64,000 nucleotides of DNA. Source: Verrucomicrobiaceae bacterium (lineage in GTDB: Bacteria; Verrucomicrobiota; Verrucomicrobiia; Verrucomicrobiales; Akkermansiaceae). A model generated the notes under the pieces. The model searched no databases and had not been told where the DNA came from. It saw only the letters and a list, made by a program, of their open reading frames with translations. The translations under genes and the position numbers were made by a program. This document shows positions 24,896 to 33,743 of the stretch, piece after piece. The stretch's first letter is position 1; each line of letters begins with the position of its first letter. The stretch lies in NCBI GenBank assembly GCA_027491155.1, contig JAIXWR010000008.1, forward strand, positions 1-64,000, in the 5' to 3' direction.

Positions 24896-25585
24896 ATGAC
24901 CATCGAAGAATTGTTCAACATCGGCGGAGGGGTGGCCCCTCAGAAACCCCAGGAAGTCGCCATCGCCATGGGCATCAGCCTCGCGCTGAACCTGATCATC
25001 GCCACGATCTACCGGAAGACCTACAAGGGAACCCGCTACTCCCAAGACTACGTCCAGACCCTCATCATCATCGGCGTGGTCACCACCATCCTCATCATGG
25101 TGGTCAGCGGCAACGGGGCGGTCGCCTTCGGCATGTTCGCCGCCTTCTCGGTGATCCGCTTCCGCCGCACCCTCGGCCAGTCGCGCGACCTCGCCTTCGT
25201 GTTCTTCGCCATGGCCATCGGCATGGTGGTCGGCGCCCGGCTCTACTCGATGGCCGTCATCATCACCGCCATCGTCGGCACCGCCATCTACCTGCTGACC
25301 AAGACCGACGCCTTCGCCCCGCGCCGCGCGTCGCACATGATGACGCTGCGCATGACCAGCGACATGGACTTCGAGGCCCTGCTCAAGCCGGTCTTCGAGG
25401 AGTTCACCGACCGCGTCCAGCTCGTCAGCGTGTCGTCCGCCCAGGCCGGCATGATGACCGAGCTCCGCTACGGCCTGCAGCTCAAGGTCGGAGTCAGCAC
25501 CCCGAAGCTGCTCGAAGCCCTGCATCTCGTCTGCGGCAACAACCGCGTGGTGTTGACCCCGACCGGCAACGAGCTGGACTCCTGA
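24896..25585 (+). CDS. DUF4956 membrane protein
   Basis: The product has 229 residues. Four hydrophobic helices are visible in the first 140 residues (about 22-40, 55-73, 76-90 and 100-135), with the conserved FAAFSVIRFRR loop typical of DUF4956. The C-terminal 90 residues form a soluble domain that is likely cytoplasmic. Genes of this family are often next to VTC polymerases. A role in membrane placement of the polymerase or in moving polyphosphate across the membrane is inferred, not shown. It sits between the polymerase and porin genes, 33 bases before the latter. Confidence 0.85.
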   Translation: MTIEELFNIGGGVAPQKPQEVAIAMGISLALNLIIATIYRKTYKGTRYSQDYVQTLIIIGVVTTILIMVVSGNGAVAFGMFAAFSVIRFRRTLGQSRDLAFVFFAMAIGMVVGARLYSMAVIITAIVGTAIYLLTKTDAFAPRRASHMMTLRMTSDMDFEALLKPVFEEFTDRVQLVSVSSAQAGMMTELRYGLQLKVGVSTPKLLEALHLVCGNNRVVLTPTGNELDS

Positions 25586-25618
25586 CGCCGTCGAACGGGC
25601 CTCCTGAAATCCAAACCC

Positions 25619-27004
25619 ATGAAAACCCTCGCAACCCTCGCACTGGTCTCGCTTGTCGCGGGATCGCTCGCTCCCGCCACCCTTCACGCCGCTTCCGGTG
25701 GCGATGATCCGAAGCCTGCCAAGAAGGAGAAGAAGGACGATGGCAAGAAATCGAAGGGCTCCAAAAAGAAGAAGAAGGACGGGACGAGCCCCGCGGAGAG
25801 CCCTGCCGCGCAAGACGCGGGAGCCAAGGACGCGGTGATCGTTCCTCCGGCGAAGACGAACAACGGCGACTGGTGCACCTGGCTCCAGGAAGACCCGGGC
25901 CTGCTCTACGACAACAAGGACAATCCCTGGATCCAGTCCTTCGAGATCAACGGCCGCTTCCACTATCAGGCCGCCTACGTGGAGGGAACCGACGTCAACG
26001 GCGTCGATTTCAACGACCACTACGACGAATACCGCCGCCTGCGCTTCGGCACCACGACCGAGTTCCTCCGCTTCTTCACCGCGGAAGTGAATGTCAACCT
26101 GGTCGACGACAGCCGCTTCCGGCAAGGCCCCTTCAACGAACTGGAATGGGGCTACGACACCTTCGACGAAGCCTCGATCGAATTCGACATCGAGAAAGCC
26201 TTCGGCGGCGGACCCTTCGACGACATCAAGCTGAAGGCCGGCCGCATGAAACTCAAGATCACCGAGGAGGCGCACATGTCCTCCAACGAGATCTACACCA
26301 TCGAGCGCTCCGGCATTTCCGACAAGCTCACCGGGGCGGAAGGACGGCCGACCGGCGTCACCCTGGAGTTCCAGAAAGGCGATTGGGACCTGGTGGTCGG
26401 TGCCTTCAGCGCGGAGGACGACGCCGATTTCATCGGCGGCTGGAACGACGGCCAGTTCTACTACGCGAGCCTGCAGTGGAAGCCGGACGACGACTTCAAG
26501 ATCCTGCTCGACTACACCCAGAACGACAGCAAGGGCAACTTCGACGACGCCCTCGGCTACGGCTGGGCGGCCGCCCTTTCCGCCGTTTACGAGAAGAAGG
26601 AATGGGGCGTCCTCGGCGAACTCGTTTACGGCGACAACGGCGGCGGCATCAGCGCCCCGATCCCCCGCCGCCAGGGCGACTTCCACGGCTTCGTCGTGAT
26701 GCCCTGGTACTGGATCATCGAGGACAAGCTCCAGGCCGTGGTGCAATACCAGTATGCGAGCTCGACCGAAACCCAGGGCCTGCAGATCCCCGCGCGCTAC
26801 ATCCGCGGCGATCACGACAACCTCGCCGTGGACGTCGACAACGGCCGCGGCAGCGAGCACCACATGATCTACGCCGGCCTCAACTACCACCTCTGCCGGG
26901 ACCGCGTGAAAATCATGGGCGGCGTCTCTTACGACGACCTTTCCACCCGCAGGAGCGACATGGACGCGCTGACCTACCAGATCGGCTTCCGCACCGCGTT
27001 CTGA
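25619..27004 (+). CDS. Phosphate-selective porin-like (OprO/OprP family) outer membrane protein
   Basis: The product has 461 residues with a signal peptide (LATLALVSLVAGSLAPATLHA). A Lys-rich low-complexity linker (about 30-65) precedes a beta-barrel of alternating strands (FEINGRFHYQAAYVEG, LRFGTTTEFLRFFTAEVNVNL, DIKLKAGRMKLKI) that ends in an aromatic residue (RTAF), as outer membrane barrels do. The pattern matches porin O/P. Its place behind a polyphosphate polymerase suggests uptake of phosphate through the outer membrane, but the ion preference cannot be read from sequence. It is last in the operon and followed by a terminator. Confidence 0.82.
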   Translation: MKTLATLALVSLVAGSLAPATLHAASGGDDPKPAKKEKKDDGKKSKGSKKKKKDGTSPAESPAAQDAGAKDAVIVPPAKTNNGDWCTWLQEDPGLLYDNKDNPWIQSFEINGRFHYQAAYVEGTDVNGVDFNDHYDEYRRLRFGTTTEFLRFFTAEVNVNLVDDSRFRQGPFNELEWGYDTFDEASIEFDIEKAFGGGPFDDIKLKAGRMKLKITEEAHMSSNEIYTIERSGISDKLTGAEGRPTGVTLEFQKGDWDLVVGAFSAEDDADFIGGWNDGQFYYASLQWKPDDDFKILLDYTQNDSKGNFDDALGYGWAAALSAVYEKKEWGVLGELVYGDNGGGISAPIPRRQGDFHGFVVMPWYWIIEDKLQAVVQYQYASSTETQGLQIPARYIRGDHDNLAVDVDNGRGSEHHMIYAGLNYHLCRDRVKIMGGVSYDDLSTRRSDMDALTYQIGFRTAF

Positions 27005-27020
27005 GCACGGATTGACCCGC

Positions 27021-27053
27021 GGCGCGCTCCCGGCATGCTGGGGCGCGCCTTTT
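27021..27053 (+). terminator. Terminator of the VTC-DUF4956-porin operon
   Basis: GGCGCGC (27021-27027) pairs with GCGCGCC (27043-27049), with extra inner pairs, and is followed directly by TTTT (27050-27053). It begins 17 bases past the porin stop and ends just before the aroE start at 27060, so aroE would need its own promoter or read-through. Confidence 0.68.
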
Positions 27054-27059
27054 CCTTGC

Positions 27060-27965
27060 ATGACCGGAGACCTCTACCATCTCGACGACCTGGCTTCCCG
27101 CGAGCGGCTCGACGCGGGCCATGAAATCCCGGCCCGGCTGGCGGTGATCGGCTGCCCGGTGGCTCATTCCGCCTCCCCGCGGATGCACCAGCCGGCGCTC
27201 GACCAGGCGGGAATCGCCGCCCGCTACGTGAAGGTCGAGGTGGAACCCGGCCGCGTCGCGGAAGCCTTCCGCCGCATGCGCGAGCTGGGGTTCATCGGCT
27301 GCAACGTGACGGTCCCGCACAAGTTCGAGGCCCTGGCCGCCTGCTCCCGGGTCGATCCCGCCGCGGCGGAGATGGGCGCGGTGAACACCGTCGTGTTCGG
27401 GGAATCGGCGACCTGCGGCTACAATACCGACGGCCCGGGATTCGAGGCGGCGGTCGCCGAAGCCTTTGGCCTCCCCTTGCACGGCCTCGACGTCCTGATC
27501 GCCGGGGCCGGCGGCGGGGCCGGCGGCGCGCTGGCCGCCCATTGCGCCCGTGCCGGAGTCAAGCGGCTGGTCCTTGCCAACCGCAGCCTCGACAAGATCG
27601 AAGCGCTGGCCACCCACCTCCGCGGCCATCACCCCGGCCTGCCGGTGGAGGTGCTTTCGCTCGCCGATCCCGATCTCCCGTCCGTCGCCCGCGGCTGCCG
27701 GCTGCTGGTCAACACCAGCTCGGTCGGCCTCAAGGCGCAGGACCCCTCGCCGCTGCCGCCGGAGTCCTTTTCCACGGGCCAGATGGTCTTCGACACGATC
27801 TACCAGCCGCCGCTCACCGCCTTCCTCGCGGCCGCCCGGGCGGCCGGCGCGGAAACCGCCAACGGGGCCTCGATGCTTCTCCACCAGGGCATCCACGCCT
27901 TCCGCATCTGGTTCCCCGGCAGCGATCCGGCCGCGGCCATGCGGCAAGGACTCGCCGCGGGATGA
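27060..27965 (+). CDS. aroE: Shikimate dehydrogenase
   Basis: The product has 301 residues from ATG 27060. It reduces 3-dehydroshikimate to shikimate with NADPH in aromatic amino acid synthesis. Substrate-side motifs are PVAHSASPRMHQ and NVTVPHK (catalytic Lys), followed by the catalytic Asp in NTDGPGF. The nucleotide-binding loop reads GAGGGAGG and the conserved C-terminal segment has GASMLLHQG. About 20 extra residues precede the domain. The gene follows the porin operon terminator and is convergent, with an 7-base gap, with the zinc-ribbon gene. Confidence 0.93.
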   Translation: MTGDLYHLDDLASRERLDAGHEIPARLAVIGCPVAHSASPRMHQPALDQAGIAARYVKVEVEPGRVAEAFRRMRELGFIGCNVTVPHKFEALAACSRVDPAAAEMGAVNTVVFGESATCGYNTDGPGFEAAVAEAFGLPLHGLDVLIAGAGGGAGGALAAHCARAGVKRLVLANRSLDKIEALATHLRGHHPGLPVEVLSLADPDLPSVARGCRLLVNTSSVGLKAQDPSPLPPESFSTGQMVFDTIYQPPLTAFLAAARAAGAETANGASMLLHQGIHAFRIWFPGSDPAAAMRQGLAAG

Positions 27966-27972
27966 GCCGGCC

Positions 27973-29055
27973 TCACGGCCCCGCCGCGGCCCGCTCCGCA
28001 AACCCGAGCCAATGGCAGGCCAGCAGCTCGTCGATCTGGAACACCCGCTCTTCCTCGCCCCGGCGGCTCACCCGCACCCTGAGCCGGATCATTCCCTCCG
28101 GATCCACGTCGCCGAGCTTGCTGCCGAAGGGCGCGATCCCCTGCTTGCGTGCCTTGAAGGCGTCCTCGATCTGACGGCCCATCGGGGAATTCCGCTCCAC
28201 CTTCACTTCGGGGGACGGCGACACAGCCTCGCCCGGATAGCCGAAACGCGTGCCGTAAAGCACCAGCCCGATGAACTCCTCGTCCTCTCCGTCCGCCCCG
28301 ATCCTCTCCCGCGCCAGCAGCCTGAACTCCCCCTGCCCGCGCCCCCGGCCGGCGAGGAACAGCGGCCACGATTCGCTGCCCGCCCTCGCATAGGCGTCCC
28401 AGTCGATCTTCCACTCGCCCTCCTCCTCAAAGAACACCACCTCGATCGACTTCTCTTCGCCCAGCTTCCAGAACGACTCGATCCCCCGCCCCTCGGGCGT
28501 CCGGATCACCCCGTAGCGCTTGATTTCCAGCGCCTCGTCGGTCGTGTTGGACGGGTTGAACTGCTGCACCCGCGCCATCCGCTGGACCGTCCTGCCGCCG
28601 CCGAGCACGTGCAAGGCCTGCGCCCCCGTGTCGGGCGCCCGCAGGAACTCCATCAGGCGATTGCCGCAAGCGTCCAGATGATCCCGGACCAGCCGCTGGT
28701 CCTCGATGTCTTCCGAACTCAGGGGAGGCGTGTCCGAAGCCGACGGCGTCGTCGACTTCCCGCGGCGATGGAGGGAAATCGCCCAGAGTCCCAGCAAGAC
28801 CACCCAGACGATCACGAACACCATCAGCGCCTTCGCCTTGCGACCCTCTCCACCCCGCGAGGAAGTCCGGGACGGTTGCTTCTTGCGGATCTTGCGGCGG
28901 ACCTTCACCGGACCGGCCGGCGCGGGTGCCTCCTCCTCGCCGCCCGGGTCCCCGCCGCAATCCGGGCAAGTGCCGCGCCGCTCCGGATCCGCCGACGCCT
29001 TGAACAAGGAGCCGCATCGCGTGCAGTGGTACCAGGCGCCGGAAGTGTCGCTCAC
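27973..29055 (-). CDS. Zinc-ribbon membrane protein
   Basis: The product has 360 residues. The N-terminus holds a zinc ribbon with two CxxC knuckles (HCTRCG about residue 11-15 and CPDCGG about 30-35), a basic stretch (KVRRKIRKK), a single membrane helix (about 76-95), and a 260-residue outer domain with no recognised family. It lies 9 bases downstream of another single-helix protein gene with a similar plan (basic cytoplasmic part, helix, outer domain with a KLDW/KIDW strand), so the two are probably paralogues or partners. Function unknown; envelope localisation is inferred. Confidence 0.72.
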   Translation of the reverse strand: MSDTSGAWYHCTRCGSLFKASADPERRGTCPDCGGDPGGEEEAPAPAGPVKVRRKIRKKQPSRTSSRGGEGRKAKALMVFVIVWVVLLGLWAISLHRRGKSTTPSASDTPPLSSEDIEDQRLVRDHLDACGNRLMEFLRAPDTGAQALHVLGGGRTVQRMARVQQFNPSNTTDEALEIKRYGVIRTPEGRGIESFWKLGEEKSIEVVFFEEEGEWKIDWDAYARAGSESWPLFLAGRGRGQGEFRLLARERIGADGEDEEFIGLVLYGTRFGYPGEAVSPSPEVKVERNSPMGRQIEDAFKARKQGIAPFGSKLGDVDPEGMIRLRVRVSRRGEEERVFQIDELLACHWLGFAERAAAGP

Positions 29056-29064
29056 GGCATTTCC

Positions 29065-30174
29065 CTACGGGCTGACCCAGCCTTTGTGAAGCATCTCCGT
29101 GATCTCGTGGCAGTTCGTGCCGCGCCCGGAGGCAGCGGCCAGCCGCAAGGTCGCCCGCAGTTCGGCGCTCTTTTCCATGAGAACCGATCCTTCGTTGAAT
29201 TCCGCATCCAGGGCTGCCGCAACCGGCGATCCCTGCCTCGCAAATCCCCAGACGAAGTGATCCCCGGCGGCATCGGCCAGCTGGTAGGAGCGGAACCCGG
29301 ATTCCGGAAACTCCGCCGTGTAAAAGCCGGACGGCTGCACCACCGCCCGCACCGCACCACCGGCGGAAGCGGTTCCGGCCCGCAAATCCGCGATCTGCAC
29401 CTCCCCGATGCCCTCGCTGGCTTCCCAGTCGAGCTTCAGTTGCCCGCCCTCGCGGACAAACACCATCTCGAAACGGCTGAAGTCCCCTTTCCGTCCCGCC
29501 AGCCCGATCGCCGGACGGGGCGGCGGGTCGATGATGTAATTCCCGATCTCCTCGCCGGGAGCGAACCGCTTCTCCGCTCCCCAAGGCCGCCACAGTCGCT
29601 CCAGGCGCTCCTTCACCCGGTCCCGGTCGCGCACCAGGGGCAAGACCTCGGCCACCGTGGCCGCCTCCGCATAGCGGTCCAGCAGTCCCTCCGCCTCCTC
29701 GATCAACTCCCCGGCATGCTCCAGGAAATACTGGTGATCGCCGTCCAGCGTCGTCACCGGCACGAACTCGTAGGCTTGCCCGGCGTCGCGCCCGGCGTTC
29801 CGGCGCTTGCCCGCCATCGTCATCCCCACCACCACCGCGACCGCCAGCGCCACCGTGGCACCGGCCATCCATGCGGTCCAGTGGCCCAGCCCGCGGCGGC
29901 GCTTGCGACGGCGGTCCGGTTCCCGCGGCACGGCCGGGCCGGCCTCGCTCATCGGCCGCGCCTGCACCGGCTCGTCCTCCGCCTCCAGCCGGTGGACCGG
30001 ATCCCCCGGGGATGCCGCCCGCGACCGGTCGCGGGATTTGCCGACCCCGATCCTCAGGCCCATCTCGAGGTTGCCGTCGCCCGCTTCCTTCGGCTCGTTC
30101 CGGCCGCCGCCGATCACGCGGACCTCGAAGCCGCCGCCGGCTTCACCGCCACCTGTTTTTCTCTTCGGAAGCAT
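29065..30174 (-). CDS. Single-pass membrane protein, partner of the zinc-ribbon protein
   Basis: The product has 369 residues from ATG 30174 (MLPKRKTGG). About 105 charged, disordered residues are followed by a basic patch (RRRKRRRG), one membrane helix (about 114-134) and an outer domain. The outer part has FEMVFVREGGQLKLDWEAS, resembling the VVFFEEEGEWKIDWDAY strand of the next gene product, which suggests a shared fold. No enzyme motif is seen. It overlaps nothing and is divergent from the LOG-family gene at 30303. Confidence 0.68.
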   Translation of the reverse strand: MLPKRKTGGGEAGGGFEVRVIGGGRNEPKEAGDGNLEMGLRIGVGKSRDRSRAASPGDPVHRLEAEDEPVQARPMSEAGPAVPREPDRRRKRRRGLGHWTAWMAGATVALAVAVVVGMTMAGKRRNAGRDAGQAYEFVPVTTLDGDHQYFLEHAGELIEEAEGLLDRYAEAATVAEVLPLVRDRDRVKERLERLWRPWGAEKRFAPGEEIGNYIIDPPPRPAIGLAGRKGDFSRFEMVFVREGGQLKLDWEASEGIGEVQIADLRAGTASAGGAVRAVVQPSGFYTAEFPESGFRSYQLADAAGDHFVWGFARQGSPVAAALDAEFNEGSVLMEKSAELRATLRLAAASGRGTNCHEITEMLHKGWVSP

Positions 30175-30302
30175 CCGCTCGGCGCCAAGCTGCCAGCCCC
30201 GGGTCCGCTCGACAAGCTTTCGAAATCCTAAGCATTTTCCCTCGGCGCCCCGCCCCCGGTTTCCCCGTGGCACCGGCCGGAAGATCGTGTTAGATCCGAA
30301 CC

Positions 30303-31130
30303 ATGACGCCGCCCGATTGCCCCGACTGCCCGCAACCCACCGCCGAACACGCGATCAGCGCCGAGGCGATCCGCGAGGAGGAGCGCTACGAGGTGGAGAA
30401 CCCCGACCGCGGATTCCTCGCCGGCCCACGCTCCCGGCTTCACGACCTCGCCACCGTGTTCAACGTCGGGGCGGACTTCCTGCGCGCCTTCCGCACCCTG
30501 CATTTCGTCGGTCCCGCCGTCACCATCTTCGGCTCCGCCCGCACCGAGCCCGGCACCACCTACTACGAAATGGCCCGCAAGATGGGCGCCGCCATCGCCG
30601 AGCTCGGCTTCACCGTCATGACCGGCGGCGGCCCGGGCATCATGGAAGCCGGCAACCGCGGCGCCCACGAGGCCGGCGGCCGCTCGATCGGCGTGAACAT
30701 CGAGCTCCCCTTCGAGCAGCACCTCAACCCCTACGTCGACCGCTCGGTGACGATGCGCTATTTCTTCACCCGCAAGACCATCCTCATCAAATACTCCTAC
30801 GCCTTCGTGGTCCTGCCCGGCGGTGCCGGGACGCTCGACGAGATGTTCGAGACGATGACCCTGATCCAGACCGGGAAGATCCGGAACTTCCCGATCATCC
30901 TGATGGGCAAGGACTACTGGCAGCCGCTGATGGACTTCGTCTATCACATGGCGGAAGCCGGCACCATCAGCCCGTCGGATCCCGACCTCATCTTCTTCAC
31001 CGACGACGTGGCCGATGCCGTCGCCCACCTCCAGCGCCACGCCGTCCGCCAGTTCGGCCTGCGCCGCCAGAAGCTGCCGAAGCCGCGCGCCCTCTTCGGC
31101 GAGAAGGGAGTCGCCAGAAGCGCCGGCTGA
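30303..31130 (+). CDS. LOG family protein (nucleotide 5'-monophosphate hydrolase-like)
   Basis: The product has 275 residues. The Rossmann-like lysine-decarboxylase-like fold of the LOG family covers about 60-255, with FGSARTEPG, the MTGGGPGIMEAGNRGA motif and the signature PGGAGTLDE. Members release bases such as cytokinins from nucleoside monophosphates, or act on other nucleotides; many bacterial ones are misnamed lysine decarboxylases. An N-terminal tail of about 55 residues, with CPDCPQP at its start, is extra. It is cytoplasmic, divergent from the membrane pair and convergent with the pnkp gene. Confidence 0.9.
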   Translation: MTPPDCPDCPQPTAEHAISAEAIREEERYEVENPDRGFLAGPRSRLHDLATVFNVGADFLRAFRTLHFVGPAVTIFGSARTEPGTTYYEMARKMGAAIAELGFTVMTGGGPGIMEAGNRGAHEAGGRSIGVNIELPFEQHLNPYVDRSVTMRYFFTRKTILIKYSYAFVVLPGGAGTLDEMFETMTLIQTGKIRNFPIILMGKDYWQPLMDFVYHMAEAGTISPSDPDLIFFTDDVADAVAHLQRHAVRQFGLRRQKLPKPRALFGEKGVARSAG

Positions 31131-31172
31131 GCGGGCGAGCCGCGGGTCCATGCGATCCCGCCACAGGCTCCC

Positions 31173-33728
31173 CTACAACCTCGGATCCACCGGTTCGCTC
31201 TCCATCGCCAGCACGGCGAGAACGCACTCGTGGACCTCGCGCAAGGGCCGTCGCGCGGTGAAGCGGTCGAGGGCTTCGACGCCGAGCACGAACTCGCGCT
31301 CGGCCATCGAGCGCTTGTGGCCGAGGCCGCGTTGCTTGAGGCGGACCAGATTCTCAGGCGCGTCGTACTCCGGGCCGTAGATGATCCGGAGATACTCGCG
31401 GCCGCGGCATTTCACCGCCGGCTGGACGATGCCCCTCGGGCCTCGGGCGATGAATTCGCGCGGCTTTACCACCATGCCTTCGCCCCCGGCGGCGGTCATT
31501 TCCTCCCACCAGGCGATCGCCTCGGCGACGGAGTCCGCGTTCCCGAGATCGACCTCCCGCCAGCGGGTGGCAGGGAAAAGCACGGGATCCGCGCCCTGCA
31601 AGCGGGCGGCCATGTCCATGTGCCACGGATGATCGCGATGGAGGAAGCTGCCGCCTTCGCCCGCGACGAAATGGAAGGGCGCGAGCTTCAGGTCATCGAT
31701 CCCGACGACGTCCCAGCAGTAGTGGCGGTAGGCGCTGCGATATCGCTCAAGCATCGTGCTCCGCGACGATGCGCGGCCGAGCATCGGCTCTAACAGCGCC
31801 CGCGCTTCGGCTTCGAGATGACCGGCTTGGAGCGCGCACTCCAGGACCGATCCCACGGCCGCCGCATGGGCGCTGCCGGCCGCGGCGACGGCGGCGTACT
31901 GCGTTTGCAGTAGATCGCGCGCTTTGACCGACCAGGGCATCAGCTCGGCATCCAGGCAGAGCCAGTCGGTCGCGAGTTCATCCCAAAGCCCGGCTTTCTC
32001 CAACGCGGCGGCAAGCCGGTCGAGCAGGGCGGCTTCGGTCGCCGAGTCGGAGAAAAAGGGCCGGCCGGTGCGGGTGTAGATCACCCCGCGCCGTTCCTGC
32101 CGCAGTCCGAAGCGGGTGACGGCGACCGCCGGATCGCGGCACACCACGGCGACCGCGCGGGAACCCATGTGCTTCTCCTCGCAAACCACCGCGTTCACGC
32201 CTTGCTGGCGGAAGTAATCGAAGGCTTCCTCCGGCCGTTCCAGCCAGCCCTCCTGGGCGCTGGTGCCGCAAGGCGACATTGTCGGCGGCAGGTAGATCAG
32301 CCAGCGCGGATCCACGGCGAAGCGGCTCATCACTTCCACCGCGGCCAGCACGTTCTCCTCGCGCACCGTCACCGACGGCCGCAGCGAGGTGTGGATCTGG
32401 CGCTTGCCTAACAGGTCGTCGAGATCGAGCAGCCGGTCATGCTCGAGCTGGGCGTCCGCTGCCGTGTCGGAAAGCAGCAGCCGGACCGGTTCGGAATAGG
32501 TGCGCAGCGCGGGCACGGTCACCGTTTCCAATTCCGGATACCGCAGCGCGGTCAAACCGCCGCCGAAGCAGCAGCCGGTGTCGATGTTCACCGTGTGGTT
32601 CAGCCAGCGGGGTTCGGCGAAGGGCGTGTGACCGTAAACGACGAGCGCCTTGCCGCGGTAGTCGCGCGCCCAGTCGAGGCGCTCGGGCAGCCCGTATTCG
32701 TCGCGCTCGCCGGTGGTGTCGCCGTAGAGGCAGAACTCGCGGACCTTGCCGGAGCCTCGGCCCTGCATCTCCTCCTTCAACCCGGCGTGGGCGACGACCA
32801 GTTTGCCGCCGTCGAAGACGTAGTGGCTGACGAGGCCGTCGAGGAATTCCGCGAGGTCGCGGCGGTCGAGCGGGTCCGCTTCCAACTGCGCGATGGTTTC
32901 CGCCAGCCCGTGGGTCGGCTGGACCTTCTTGCCGTTCAGCCAGCGCAGGAACTTCGCATCGTGGTTGCCCGGCACGCAGATCGCGCTGCCCGCCTTGACC
33001 GAGGCCATCGCCAGCCGCAGCACGTTGGGCGAGTCCGGCCCGCGGTCGACCAGGTCGCCGACGAAGACCAGCCGCCGGCCCGCCGGATGGGCAACCACGT
33101 GATCCGCCACGGTGTAACCGAGCTGCGCGATCAAAGTACGAAGTTCCTCGTAGCAGCCGTGGACGTCACCGATGATGTCGAACGGCCCGCTCTCGCCCGT
33201 CCGGTTGTTCCACAGCGGTTCCCGGACAATTCCCTCGACCGCATCGACCTCTTCCGGACTGCGAAACCAGGCGACGTGTCGAAATCCTTCCTTCTTGAGG
33301 TGCTTCACGCCCCGCCGGAGCTGGCCGAACTGCCGTTTCAACACCTGCGGCCCGAAGTCGCGGTCGGCCCGCCGGGCATTGCGCTCGTGGCAAATGCTTT
33401 CGTCGATCTTGAAGACCAGCGCCGCCGGCAGGACGTGGAATTCGCGGGCGATGGCAACCAGCCGCGCCCGGTCCTCGGGGTTGAGGTTGGTGGCATCCAC
33501 CACCGTGAAGCGCCCCAATGCCAGCCGCTGGCGGAGGATGAAATAGACCAGGTCGAAAGCCCGCGGTGTGACCGTCTGATCGTTCTCGTCGTCGGAGACC
33601 ATGCCGCGGCAGACATCCGACGAAACGACCTCGGTCGGCTTGAAGTGCTTGCGGGCAAAGGTCGACTTTCCGGATCCGGACGGGCCGATCAGGAGGACGA
33701 GGGAAAGGTCGGGGAGGCGGAGGGTCAC
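31173..33728 (-). CDS. pnkp: Polynucleotide kinase-phosphatase (RNA end healing)
   Basis: The product has 851 residues with three enzymes in a row. An N-terminal 5'-kinase has P-loop GPSGSGKST (15-23). A binuclear metallophosphatase (about 180-400) has GDVHGC, GDLVDRG, GNHD and GHTPF. A C-terminal ligase-like adenylyltransferase has the lysine nucleophile K519 in EKHMGS and later motifs GEGMVVKP and KCRGREYLRIIYG. Such proteins heal 5'-OH and 2',3'-cyclic phosphate ends, and with Hen1 also seal RNA cut by ribotoxins. The length fits the family. Its start lies 15 bases past the hen1 stop, forming a two-gene cassette. Confidence 0.95.
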   Translation of the reverse strand: MTLRLPDLSLVLLIGPSGSGKSTFARKHFKPTEVVSSDVCRGMVSDDENDQTVTPRAFDLVYFILRQRLALGRFTVVDATNLNPEDRARLVAIAREFHVLPAALVFKIDESICHERNARRADRDFGPQVLKRQFGQLRRGVKHLKKEGFRHVAWFRSPEEVDAVEGIVREPLWNNRTGESGPFDIIGDVHGCYEELRTLIAQLGYTVADHVVAHPAGRRLVFVGDLVDRGPDSPNVLRLAMASVKAGSAICVPGNHDAKFLRWLNGKKVQPTHGLAETIAQLEADPLDRRDLAEFLDGLVSHYVFDGGKLVVAHAGLKEEMQGRGSGKVREFCLYGDTTGERDEYGLPERLDWARDYRGKALVVYGHTPFAEPRWLNHTVNIDTGCCFGGGLTALRYPELETVTVPALRTYSEPVRLLLSDTAADAQLEHDRLLDLDDLLGKRQIHTSLRPSVTVREENVLAAVEVMSRFAVDPRWLIYLPPTMSPCGTSAQEGWLERPEEAFDYFRQQGVNAVVCEEKHMGSRAVAVVCRDPAVAVTRFGLRQERRGVIYTRTGRPFFSDSATEAALLDRLAAALEKAGLWDELATDWLCLDAELMPWSVKARDLLQTQYAAVAAAGSAHAAAVGSVLECALQAGHLEAEARALLEPMLGRASSRSTMLERYRSAYRHYCWDVVGIDDLKLAPFHFVAGEGGSFLHRDHPWHMDMAARLQGADPVLFPATRWREVDLGNADSVAEAIAWWEEMTAAGGEGMVVKPREFIARGPRGIVQPAVKCRGREYLRIIYGPEYDAPENLVRLKQRGLGHKRSMAEREFVLGVEALDRFTARRPLREVHECVLAVLAMESEPVDPRL

Positions 33729-33743
33729 GGATGGAATTCTTTG

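Noticed and set aside
24221-27061. 946-residue minus-strand open frame
   Set aside because: Antisense to the whole VTC-DUF4956-porin operon, whose three products are clearly recognisable.
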